Source: Petunia secreta
Taxonomy: Eukaryota > Streptophyta > Magnoliopsida > Solanales > Solanaceae
Direction: 5' to 3'
DNA: 64,000 nt
Assembly (NCBI GenBank): GCA_029990175.1
Contig: JARKIP010000064.1
Location: 13,286,001 to 13,350,000, forward strand
Position numbers and translations under genes: made by a program. Of the stretch, positions 11,949 to 23,340 are shown piece by piece. The notes below the pieces were generated by a model. The model ran no database searches. It was not told the DNA's origin and was given only the letters and a program-made list of their open reading frames with translations. The number at the start of each line of letters is the position of its first letter. Position 1 is the first letter of the stretch.

Positions 11949-13170
11949 CTATTTTGTTCCTATTATGGACCTGTTCCTTGGCTTGGGTTCCAGATGCCAA
12001 ACTTGACTTCTTTGGAATTGATTCAATTCCTCCTGCATAGCATTGATCCAATCTGCATCCTTCAATGCTTCTTTCATATTTTTGGGTTCAACAAGAGATA
12101 AGAAGGCACTAAAGGCGAACAGATTGTGATTTTTAACTGCTGATCTAGTTTGTATTCCAGCAGCCTTATCTGGGATTATTTGATCCACAGGATGTGAACC
12201 TTGATACTTGGAAGGCTTGAGTATCAAACCATTTTCAGAACTCCCTTGCTGAGGAAGAGTTCCTGAGGGAGTAGCACTACCAGTTTGTGAGGTGGATCCA
12301 ACATTTGTTCCCCCTATTTCTGTGCTACTTCTCTCAGTTCTGTCCTGAGGAATAGTTCCTTGCAGTTCACTTCTCACAGTATCCCCATCCAATGTCTGCA
12401 TTTGTGAATCAATTTCACCATGTTTCAACATTCCAATCTCTTCATCCTCATGTACTTGTTCTTGAGTTAAACTGTCAGTTTCATCAAATTTAAGATGCAT
12501 GCTTCCTTCAATTTTCATTGTTTTCTTGTTAAAGACTCTATAAGATTTACTATTTGAAAAATAACCAATAAAGACTCCCTCATCACTTCTAGGATTAAAT
12601 TTACCTAAGGCATCATTCCCATTGTTATGTATGAAATATTTGCAACCAAAAGCCCTAAGATGAGAAATATTTGATTTTCTTCCTTTAAGCAACTCATATG
12701 GTGTCTTTTCTATTAATGGCATTGTCATACATCTATTGATTATATAGCATGCAGTATTAATGGCCTCGGCCCAAAAGTTTTGTGGAAGATTTCCAGATAT
12801 TAGCATAGTCATTGCCATTTCCTCTAGAGTCCTATTTTTCCTTTCCACTACACTATTTTGTTGTGGAGTTCTAGGTGAGGAAAAATTGTGATTAATGCCA
12901 TTTTCATTACAAAAATTGAAAAACATATGATTTTCAAATTCAGTTCCATAATCTGACCTAATGGCAACAATGTGACTATCTAGAGTCCTTTGAGCTTTCT
13001 AAGCAAAAATTAAAAATGCATTAAAAGCTTCTTCCTTAGATGCAAGAAATATAGTCCATGTAAATCTGGAGTAATCATCAACTAACACCATAACATACTT
13101 CTTACCTCTACGACTCATTGTTCTCATTGGTCCACACAATTCTATATATACCAGTTCCAAAGGTTTGGTA
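11949..13170 (-). pseudogene. Copia integrase domain
   Basis: The catalytic core shows VDDYSRFTW (first Asp), AIRSDYGTEF (second Asp) and SVVERKNRTL (Glu), the D,D-35-E triad of retroviral-type integrases. The C-terminal part contains YELLKGRKSNISHLRAFGCK and GVFIGY, usual for Copia. A stop near 13000 splits the core. The 325-codon segment 11949-12926 is otherwise open. Confidence 0.9.
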
Positions 13171-13178
13171 GTACTTAC

Positions 13179-13766
13179 CTATTTCTTTGGTTTGAAGGAG
13201 GATTTTACCTGCTTCCCCCTGGCACAAGCTTCACATACCTTTTCATCCTTGAATTTGATGTTAGGAAGACCTATCACCAAATCCTTGGAAACAAGCTTGT
13301 TCAGTTGCGAAAGACTATCATGGCCAAGTCTTTTGTGCCATAGGAGGGGATCATTTTGCACAACACTTAAACAACTCATGCTTCCATCAGATAGTATCAA
13401 CAGATCTACCTTGTAGATATTTCCATGTCTATTTCCCTGCAAAATAATCTCTCCAAAAGTTTGGTTAGTCACAGTGCACCCAGTAGATGAAAAATTAAAA
13501 TTATTACCATTGTCATACTATTGAGATATACTCAATAAGCAATGCTTCAGCCTATCTAGTAGAAATACATTGTCTATACTATGTGAATCAGACCTACCTA
13601 CCTTTCCAATGCCAATAATTTTTCCTTTCTTACCATTACCGAAGGAAACACTTCCTCCTTGAAAGGCTGAGAATGAAAGGAACAGTTCCTTATGTCCTGT
13701 CATATGCCTTGAGCAACCACTATCCATGTACCATTTGTGGTTCCTCTCCTTCACTCTAGCCAGCAA
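13179..13766 (-). pseudogene. Copia protease and integrase zinc domain
   Basis: The frame at 13766-13518 has the aspartic protease motif WYMDSGCSRHMTG. After one stop (near 13520), the frame at 13472-13179 has the gag-pre-integrase/HHCC region LWHKRLGH followed by CEACARGK. These domains process the polyprotein and bind the element's ends. The break is a single in-frame stop. Confidence 0.9.
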
Positions 13767-14063
13767 AAGAAAACTAGGGGTTAATTTTAAGAACCCAAAC
13801 TAGTTTGTGTTCCTTTCTTTGAGAAAAAGGATGAATCGGATCTCTCCTAGCCCGGAATGGCAATGGTTTCTTTGTGTGAACAGTTTTCTTTGTCACAGAG
13901 TTTTGAACTGGTTTATAGGACCTATTCTTCTGTGCACCCATTTTTAGATATTGTCAATTTTCTTTCAACTGACCAATATTCCCACAATGAGTGCATAACC
14001 AATTTTCAGGAAGTGATAGGTACTTACTCTTTGGATCCTATTTGGGTGAAGACTGTGATTTCA
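13767..14063 (-). pseudogene. Copia gag-pol linker at the Gypsy A junction
   Basis: Minus-strand translation continues the Copia polyprotein upstream of protease with frame changes. It stops at the Gypsy A insertion. TTTCA at 14059-14063 is the left target duplication of that insertion. Confidence 0.65.
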
Positions 14064-16508
14064 TGACACGACCCGGAATCCAATTAGGCCGTGTGGGCAC
14101 TCGACATCCACCCCTAGACCCGTCCGGCGAACCCTTGCCATTTAAATTATGAAAATAAATATAACAATACATATATAAGGACAAGACTTAAAAAAAAACG
14201 TACTGATACCTCTAAGCTGTACAAAAGAAATTACAGCTGACTACCCAACATACTAGGTTTAAGGCTATCCAGACTAGACATCTAAGAGTACAAAAGAAGA
14301 CAGATACCTCCTGAAGGGAGCAAAATGCAACTGAAATAATAAAAAATAAACTGGTGGCCATCCGGAATAAAAGCTAGCTCACCCTGACAGCTGAAGTCGT
14401 CTTCGCTCTTTCACAACGTGGCGAACTCGATCCTGGAGCGAACCTGCCGAAACGAAATAGATAGACAAGAAACAAACAATAAACAAGGGTGAGTCAAAAG
14501 GACTCAATAAGTGGGACAGACTAGCTACCTCAAAGAATAGGATAGCTAGCCAGGGAGAAGAAACAGATAAACCAAATTCCTCTTATTTAAATTATAAAAA
14601 AGCAGAGCCAGATAATAACCGGAAACACGTATGAAACCATAAACTCAACCAGGAATACGAGCCAGAAACATATCAATAAATAAGCAATGCACGTATAAGC
14701 AGAACATTAGTTATGTACCACAAGTCTACACAATGGTATGAAATGAAATGAGATGATATGAGATGAAATTAAATGAAATATGATGCAAAGGGTCACATGT
14801 GCTCATAATCCCATTCCGAAGCGGAATAATCTTGCATTCGAGAGGAATCCAATCTGATAACCAACTGGAGCGGAATACTCCTGCTCCTGGGGGCAGAATA
14901 TTCCTGCACCCGATATAATATAAACCAGAGGCGGAATACTCCTACACTCTCCTGGGGGGAAATACTCCTGCACCCGATATAATGTAAAGCTGAGGCGAAA
15001 TATTTCTGAACTCAGTATTTGACAAAAGAGCGGAATACTCCTTCTCCATGCACCCAATATGATATAAACCAGAGGCGGAATACTCCTGCACTCTCCTGGG
15101 CCGGAATACTCCTGCTCCCGATATGATATGCAATGTAATGCATATGAATGTAATATGATGCAATAATAACCCTTCATCGGCACGGGACTCTCATCGACAG
15201 CCGGGAAGTATATACCAACTCACAACCAGAGTACCATGCTCAGATCCTCATTGCAAAACCAACAACAGGACATAACATATAATATAAAATGTAAATCCAA
15301 AGCTAAGGCGCAATGAGTACGCCTATCGGCAGCTACACACGTAAGGAACACGTGGTAGAAAATCTACGAAGCCAGGTGCCTCCAAAGAAATGGATATAAA
15401 CACTTACCTTATTTCAAAGTTCCACTCAACAACCGCTTTATCCTTTGGATTCACTGCCAAACGATTCAATAAGCATAAAATATATTAAATTAGACTATAG
15501 GCTTCATTCCTCACATCTTAGGGAAATCCGGTGAGGAACCTGATGCCATGTTCGCATACGCAATACGCATTCCAGGCCTATGTACAGGATTTAAAGTCAC
15601 ATAACCAAACCCTAAATAAATTACATGTATATGTTGCCCATAACTCACTGAGCACGAATATATAATCAATTCCATTATCAGGGTCCAATTAACCCTTTAA
15701 ACTATTAATTGAACTTATTAAAACGATGTCTAATATCCCAATTTTTACCGTCAAAATATATTTATACACACGTAATAAACTAAAATAATGCATTAAAATC
15801 ATTACCTGAATGTTTCATGGTAAAAATTCTATCTTTCTCCGGCTCTTTTTTCATTTTCTGGTTTTTTTCCATGGTTTGCGTTTTCTTGTTTTTTCTCTGT
15901 TCTGTCATGCACTAGAAGCTTTTGAGCTAAAGGATATCCTTACCCTTTAGCACCGCCTCTTAATTGTACTTACTTTCTTTTCCTTTTTCTATTTTATTTT
16001 TTTCTTTTATTTCTTTTACTTTTCTTTTCGCGACGAAAATTAAAACGGTACTCTACGATATTCGAAATAGTTCCAAATTTCTCAAGTAAGTTATACAAAA
16101 TATATGTAACACACTTACTAAGGCGGATCTCAAATCGAACTCTCGAAACTCAATATTTAAATTAAATTAAAAAAAGTTAAATTATTTAACTTTTGGTATT
16201 TTAGCGGAAACTGGCCGAACAACCTCGAAATTCACTTTCAAAAGTTCACAAAAGTCACAAATAATCATACGAACCTAATGGCGGTTTCGGATTTCGAATC
16301 GGAGCTCATTCGCGAAAATCGTGCTCGAAAATTTCTTTTTAATATTTATCGACAATAAAAACTGAAACCTTCTTCCGATGCCTACAAACGAGATCTGATT
16401 TGGCTCAAATTTTATAGGTAAGTCCCAATGGACCTTACGAAGATTTTAAAATTATCGGCATAGCTATCGGAGTCCTAACTTCCGAAACGACTGACCGAGG
16501 TCGTTTCA
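14064..16508 (-). repeat. Gypsy A 3' LTR (2445 bp)
   Basis: Plus-strand ends are TGACACGACCC and GAGGTCGTTTCA. It contains a cluster of degenerate GCGGAATACTCCTGCACCCG repeats at 14866-15120. It is 160 bp shorter than its partner at 28230, which has an extra 159-bp duplication. The ends of the two copies differ at many positions, so A is older than B. Confidence 0.9.
14866..15120. repeat. LTR A minisatellite (GCGGAATACTCCTGC type)
   Basis: Head-to-tail degenerate units of about 30-65 bases, each centred on CGGAATACTCCTGC, separated by CACCCGATATAATATAAACC and similar spacers. The open frames over this block are repeat artefacts. Confidence 0.8.
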
Positions 16509-17577
16509 TTCTCCTCCATTTATACTCTCGTTCGTCCTCGAGCGAGCATAAGTCTAAAGAAAAATTCGCACGGATAACAAGAGAACTTGCACGACCTTCA
16601 TGAGCAACTCCATGAGTATTATCTCATGATTACATGATTAGAATTATTACACGCATACCGAACTCCTTGAAGTAAACATATCTGGATAATATCATAACGT
16701 CATTGCCAGCTTATTCTGACTAAGCTGATCCTTCCTCGATCACGAGAAGAGAGTTTTTCATTCTTGGAACAAGGATAGATGGAACTCCGGATGGATTAAT
16801 ATGATTCTGCCGACAATTACATCGTTGATATACTTTTCGATATAGAACATGTCGATGAAAATAAGAATTAGCTTACGCTTCAGCAACACCTTAGAGATTT
16901 AATATTAGGATTCGGTATCAATTGGAGGAGGACTCCTCCACTTAGAGCATAAACTCATACAACTAATTTGAATAGGAATAGTCATCCTCGCACAGCCTGC
17001 TGGATTAGGGAAGACTTAGCTAAAAAGAGAACGCGGCTCAGACCTGAGCTACCAAATTACCCTCTCGAGTTGCCAAATAACTGCAACTCTCGAGTTCACA
17101 ACTCCATACATTTTCCGTAAATACCACCACCTGATAGATCAATTAAGGAGTCAAATGGCGCCTCTCACTACCCTTAGTAGCCTTAAAACACAATGTGCAT
17201 ACCCGGCTACCTTGATACGCACTCTGGCTCAATACATGGAATATCACAAGCGGCTACTAACGCCCAAGCTCACTAGTATCGGGCAAAGAAGAGATAGCAA
17301 CGGACTGAGAATAGGAATAATTAGAGCTTTAGGAAGCTCATCTTCTTATTCACTTGGCTACCTGAGCAAGACTACTCACAAGTCAAGCTAGCCAAAGAAT
17401 CGTAATTGAAGAAATAGATATTAAATGAGCTCTGTGGAACAACATCAACGCCAATTCAACTTCCCAATAAGAAGGAAACTCTGATAATTTACCAGAAAAC
17501 CCTTTTAAAATCGAGATAAGCTCATAGAATAACATGATTCTACTAGCGTCTCGAACCAAGATGGAGACACGTAGATC
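16509..17577 (-). mobile_element. Gypsy A interior, 3' part
   Basis: It is homologous, in reverse, to about 22235-23340 of Gypsy B, including the purine-rich stretch before the LTR (GGAGGAGAA on the minus strand). No coding domain was recognised. It ends at 17577, where Gypsy B begins. Confidence 0.8.
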
Positions 17578-18878
17578 TGAAACGACCCCGGTTAGTCGTT
17601 TCGGAAGTTAGGACTCCGATTGGCGTGCTGATAATTTTAAAATATTCATAATATCCATTGGGACTTATATGTAAAAATTTGAGCTAAATCAGGCCTCGTT
17701 TGGTAGGCATCGGATGAAGGTTTCAGTTTTTATTGGCGATAAATATTAAAAAGAGATTTTCGAGCTCGGTTTTGCCGAATGAGCTCCGAATCGAAATCTG
17801 AAAGCGCCGTTGGGTTCGTATGATTATTTATGACCATTGTAAACTTTCGAAAGCAAATTTCGATGCTGTTCGGCTAGTTTCCGCTAAAATGCCGAAAGTT
17901 AAATAACTTGACTTCTTTTCATTTAAATTCGCATCTTGAGTTTCGGGAGTCCGATTTGAGATCCGCCTTCGCGAGTATGTTACATATATTTTGTATAACT
18001 TGTATACAAAAGTTGAAATTATTTCGAATATCGTAGGGTACCGTTTTAATTGTTACCGTAACAGCGAATTTATAAAAAAAAAAAGGGAAAAAGGAGACAA
18101 AAAAGTTAGGCGGTGTAGCATATATGCACTGCATATATGCTAAAGCTCTTAGCAGAAGCAGTAAACGATTTCAGAGCAGAGAAAAATAAAATGGCGCAGA
18201 AATGGAAAAAAATGCCAGAAAATGAGAAAAGGGGCCGGAGAAAAATAGTATTTTCACCCCAGAACATTCAGGTAATGATCTTAATATATTATTTGAGTTT
18301 ATTACGTATATTTGAATATATTTTTACGGTAAAAATAGGGATATTAGACATCGCCCTAATGATGTAAATTGATAGTTTAAAGGGTCAAATGGACCCCGAT
18401 AATAGAATTGAATATATATTCGTACTCTGTGAATTATGGGCAACATATAAATATAATTTATTTGGGGTTTGGTTATGTGACCTTAAACCCTGTATATAGG
18501 CCTGGCCTGCGTATTGCGTATGCGAATAGGGTATCAGGTTCCTAACTGGATTACCCTAAGATGTAGGGAATGAAGCCTTTAGCCTAATGTGATATATTTT
18601 TTTGGTTATTGAACACAGTGGGATCGTTTGGCAATGAATCCAAAGGACAAAGCGGTTATTAAGTGGATGTACTAAATTTGTAACAAGGTAAGTGTTTGTA
18701 TCCATTTCTTTGGAGGCCCTTGGCCTCGTGGATTTTCTACCACGTGTTTCCTTATGTGTGTAGCTGCCGATAGGCGTACTCATTACGCCTTAGCTTTGGA
18801 TTTACATTGTATATTATATGTTATGCCCTGTTGTTGGTATTGCATTAAACATATGAGCATTGCACTCTGGTTTTGAGT

Positions 18879-19203
18879 ATTGCATATACTTCCCGGTTGG
18901 CGATGAGAGTCCCGCACCGGCGAAGGGTCATTATTGCATATACTTCCCGGTTGGCAATGAGAGTCCCGCACCGGCGAAGGGTCATTATTGCATATACTTT
19001 CCGGTTGGCGATGAGAGTCCCGCACCGGTGAAGGGTCATTATTGCATATACTTCCCGGTTGGCGATGAGAGTCCCGCACCGGTGAAGGGTCATAATTACA
19101 TATACTTCTCGGTAATCGATGAGAGTCCCGAGCCGGTGAAGGATCATTATTGCATATATCTCCTGGTAGACAATGAGAGTCCCGCGCCGGAGATAGGTAT
19201 CAA
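18879..19203. repeat. 54-bp LTR minisatellite, 6 copies
   Basis: The unit begins ATTGCATATACTTCCCGG and contains GATGAGAGTCCCGCACCGG. Because 54 is a multiple of 3, both strands show repeat-derived open frames (for example YCIYFPVGDESPAPAKGH every 18 residues). The partner LTR has 5 copies. Confidence 0.95.
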
Positions 19204-19368
19204 GAGTATGTGACTGCATTGCATCATGCCGCATTCATCCCATCTCATTGCACCGTATACTGACTATTGTGTGTATTATATTGTGTTTTATGTATGCGGT
19301 ATGTACACTATGTTGTGGACATATTACAGTTTGCCTATATATTTCTGGCTCGTATTCTGGGTTGCGGG

Positions 19369-19540
19369 GATCGGGTTGCACGCCGCAACGGTATAAACAT
19401 ATGGATCGGGTTGCACACCGCGACAGTATGAATATATGGATCGGGTTGCACGCCGCAACAGGATGAATATATGGATCGGGTTTCACGCCGCAACATGATG
19501 AATATATGGATCGGGTTGCACGTCGCGAAAGGATGTATTT
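19369..19540. repeat. 35-bp LTR minisatellite, about 5 copies
   Basis: The unit is GATCGGGTTGCACGCCGCAA followed by a diverged CAGGATGAATATATG tail. It is also present at 25080-25250 in the other LTR of B. Confidence 0.9.
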
Positions 19541-20299
19541 CTGATTGTTGATATGTTTGGGATGCCTATATGTCCTGGCTATCTTACGTTCCCGGTTGTT
19601 GATGAGTTTGTGATTCCCTACGTATTTCTAGTTATTATCTGGCTCCGCCTTTTCATGATTTAAATAAAAGGAATTTGGTTTATCTGTTTCTTTTCTCCCT
19701 GGCTAGCTATCCTATTCTTTGAGGTGGCTAGTCTGCCCCACTTATTGAGTCCTTTTGACTCACCCTTGTTTGTTTTTTTTTTGTTTCTTGTCTATCTATT
19801 TCGTTTCGGCAGGTTCGCTCCAGGATTGAGTTCGCCACGTTGTTCAGGAGCGAAGACGACTTCAGCTTTCAGGGTGAGCCAGTTGTTATTCAGGATGGCC
19901 ACCAGTTTTATGTGTATTATTTCAGTTGCAATTTGCTCCCTTCAGGAGGTATCTGTCTTCTTTGGTACTCTTAGATGTCTAGTCTGGATAGCCCTAAACT
20001 TAGTATGTTGGGTAGTTAGCTGTAATTTTCTTTCGTACAGCTTAGAGGTATCAGTATGTCTGTGCTTTACTTAAGTCTTGTTTTTATTTATGAATTGGAT
20101 TATATTTATTTTCCTAATTTAATTGGTAAGGGTTTGCCCGACGGGTCTGGGGGAAGATGTCGGGTGCCCGCACAGCCTAGCCGGATTCCGGGTCGTGTCA
20201 GTTGGTATTAGAGCCCGGTTAGAGTCTATCCAGACTAAGACAGTGTCTAGTAGAGTCTCGCTGATGGGTACGTAGACGTCCGTACTTATCTACGAGAGG

Positions 20300-21780
20300 C
20301 TATGATGGCATTTAGGAAGTTTCACTTCCTTCTTTTTTGATCGTGCGTCGGTGAAGGATTCAAAAGTATTTTCGTTAATTTGTTAATTCCTTCGTAGTAA
20401 TTGCGAATCCTCGTGCGATAAATCAGCAAATGGTAAGAGTTCAAGACGAAGCAGTCTAGCCTGGGGCTAGCACTGACGAAGCCTCGAGAGTTTTGATCGT
20501 GCTGACGATCTAGTTACGGAGGTCCCAGCTGTACAAGCTCGCGATGGGCAAGGGAGCAGGGCCTTGTAGTTCCCTTGGCTCTCTACGATGCTTTTACGAG
20601 AATCTTGGCAACGCAGATACTGCAAGAACCTATTATTCGCTAAGCAGCTTATTAGGTTGCCGCAGATACAGATGTTCGGCCTTAGGGAGCTCCTATTCCA
20701 GTTCTTAATATTGCCTCAGTAAATTATGTTCCAGAGGCAGCATGTATTGCGCCACCAATTGCTCTGGCTGGTTAGCCAGCCGATGTAACAGTTCGGTCCG
20801 AGTGCTTAAAGAGATTATATTATTTACGCGGTTGAACCTTCCGATATTCTTAAGCAATGCATCAGATAAACCTCGTGATTTTTTTAAAATAAAATAATGC
20901 CAGCGTATCATTCAGGTTCTTGATCATATCGAGCAATATGGTGTTGATTATTCTGCTTTCCAGTTTCAGGGGGTCCAACCCTGAATTGGTGGACCGCTCT
21001 CTTATTAGCTAACTTGGTTCGATTTTTCTTCTAGATTCGTGGAAAATTTCCTTTCGAAGTGAGCGAGATAAAAAGTGTTGCCAGTTTAGTGGATTAGACA
21101 AGGTAGCCTGTCGGTTAGCCTGTTGGTGTTTCAGAATATGAGATTGAATTCCATAGAATGGCTGGATATGCATTAGAACTAGTTCATGAGCCTTTCAAGA
21201 GATTCAAAGATTTATTGATGACCTTTATTTTTTCTTGAAATCCCAAATGGCTCGAGAAATTGAGGTCTGAATTTTATTTGATGTTGTTGTTAATATTGCC
21301 CGAAGGTTCGAGGCATACCATAAGTTAGAGGGGGAAAGTAAGAGATCCCACGGCCCTGGTGGGCAACTATGGTACCTCATTTGGAGGTAAGAGTTCTGGT
21401 TATTTTGGGAGGTCACCTTTCAGGTTATCTCAGCTTGTGTCACGTGATTCTTAGTGTGCGCAGTAGTTTATCAATATCAGACCCAGTTTTTCTCTTTATA
21501 GCTATCAACAATCTGTCCAGCTTCCATTTTTTTCAGGGAAAAGGTGGTATCATTATCGTGAGTCTGGCTATCCTTTGAGGAGTTTTCCCTTACTCCGACA
21601 AGTAGGCAGTCGCCCTTTCTCTCGTCATCTGGCACCTGCACAGTCGCAGGGATTTCATTTAGATCTCAATCAGCCAAAGGAATGCCACCATTCAGTAGAG
21701 GTTGAGAGAATGGTGACAGTGGTTCTTCAGAAGGTAATTATTAGTATAACGGCTTAGCTCAGCCGCAGAGGTAGTTTTAT
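20300..21780 (+). pseudogene. Gypsy B gag remnant
   Basis: Translation in shifting frames gives chromovirus-type gag words: ALYDAFTRIL (about 20580-20610), VLDHIEQYGVDYSAFQFQG (about 20910-20970) and MAREIEV then IARRFEAYHKLEGE (about 21248-21340). A degenerate zinc-knuckle region at about 21535-21600 has lost Cys residues. Multiple stops are present. The same region in A (26700-27900, minus) is similarly broken, so both copies derive from a gag-bearing element. Confidence 0.75.
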
Positions 21781-23340
21781 GAACTACCAGTCTGGCAGGA
21801 TGCTGCGGTATCCGATACAGTAAACCCTGAGATTTTTTCTTCTCTTAAATATGAGTAAGATTTGATTCTTTCGATCGATTTGGAAATGGTGTGTCTTATC
21901 ATGTTTCGATGGTTTTCTTGGATATTGACTTAATTAAGAATCGGCTGCGGTAGAGGGGCAAGCTTCTGGTATGATTTATTCCTGGCATTGGTGAGACCCT
22001 ACTAATTTATCTGGTCTAAACATAAGAAATTTGACAGTGAGTGTCACTATTGTTTACTTAGCATCCTATTGTGCCACCTTCTATTATAATGTCAAGTCAG
22101 TCTACCTCTCTTTTCGGAATTCCGTATTGGTTGGATGATGAGATTCTAGTTCATCACCATAAGAGAGTGTCATGGTTTCTTCCGGTGTAAACTGATAAGT
22201 AATATTCAATCTACGTATCTCCTCTTGGTTCAAAACGCTAGTATAGTCATGTTATCCTATGAGCTTGTTTGGGTTATAAAAGGGTTTCTGGTAAATTGTC
22301 AGAGTTTCTTTTTATTGGGAGATTAAATTGGCATAGATGTTGTTCCATAAAGCTCATTTAATGTCTATCTCGTCAATTGCGATTCTTTGGCTCGCCTGAC
22401 TCAGAAGTAGTCTAGCTTTGGTAGCCAAGCAAATAAGAAGATGAACTTCCTAAAGCTCTAATTATTTCTATCCTCGATTCATTTCCATTTCTTCTTCGTC
22501 CGGCACTAGTGAGCATGGGCGATTGGTAGCCGCTTGTGACGTTCCCTGTGTATAGCCAGAGTACGTGTTATTGTAGCCGGGTAAGCATATTATTGTTTTG
22601 GATATCAGTTTATCCGGGTATCCATTCCCATGTATAGTATAGTGCTGGTTCTGTTTTTGCGGATCATCCAGTTTCAGGGGAAACTCTGCCGAAATTTTTA
22701 TATAGAAGTACCATCCTTCAGGCGGTGGTGCTTATAGAAAATGTATGGAGTTGTGAACTCGAGAGTTGCAGCTGCTTGGCAACTCGAGAGAGTAATTTGG
22801 TAGCTCAGGTCTGACCCGCGTTCTCTATTTAGCGAAGTCTTCCTTAATCCAGCAGGTTGTGCGAGGATGACTATTTTTATTCAGCTTAGCTGTATGAGCT
22901 GAAGCTCTAAGTGGAGGAGTCTTCCTCCAATAGTGAATATAAATATTAAATCTCTAAGGCGTTGTGAGAGCGTAAGCTAATTCTTAGTTCCATCGACCTA
23001 TTCTATATCGAAAAGTATATCGAAGAGGTGATTATCGGCTGAATCATGTTAACCCATTCAAAGTTCCATGTATCTTTGCTTCGAAAATGTAGAACTCTCT
23101 TCTCGTAATCGAGGAAGGATCAGCTTGGTCAGAATAAGCTGTGTAATGGTATTATCATATTATCCAGATATATTTTATTCCAAAAGTTCGGTATGCGTGT
23201 TATAATTCTGATCCTGTAATCAAGAAATAATGCCCGTGGAGTTGTTTATGAAGGTCATGCAAGTTCTCTTGCTATCTATATGAATTTTTCTTTAGACTTA
23301 GGCTCGTTCGAGGACGAACGAGAGTTTAAGCGGAGGAGAA
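21781..23340 (+). mobile_element. Gypsy B interior without pol
   Basis: Between the gag remnant and the 3' LTR there are only 1.56 kb. In all frames I see none of the RT (FxDD), integrase or RNase H signatures expected of an autonomous Gypsy element. The purine tract GCGGAGGAGAA ends the segment. Confidence 0.7.

Larger units (their letters stand above)
17578..20200 (+). repeat. Gypsy B 5' LTR (2623 bp)
   Basis: It begins TGAAACGACCCCGG and ends GGGTCGTGTCA. It carries two tandem arrays: a 54-bp unit (18879-19203, 6 copies) and a 35-bp unit (19369-19540, about 5 copies). It also carries a possible 76-bp intron at 18688-18763 and a 76-codon frame at 18137-18367 that is also present in the other LTR; both may be leader features. 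Confidence 0.9.

Noticed and set aside
14803..15183. Frames in the GGAATACTCC cluster (and 28852-29380)
   Set aside because: Repeat-derived shadows inside Gypsy A LTRs.
18137..18367. 76-codon frame identical in both LTRs of Gypsy B (also 23902-24132)
   Set aside because: Identity simply reflects recent LTR duplication; the related Gypsy A LTRs do not keep the frame, and it crosses a possible splice donor.
18783..19234. Open frames of 98-129 codons on both strands with 18-residue periodicity (and their counterparts at 24548-24945)
   Set aside because: They arise from the 54-bp LTR tandem array, whose length is a multiple of 3; they are present in both LTRs and have no start context or known domain.
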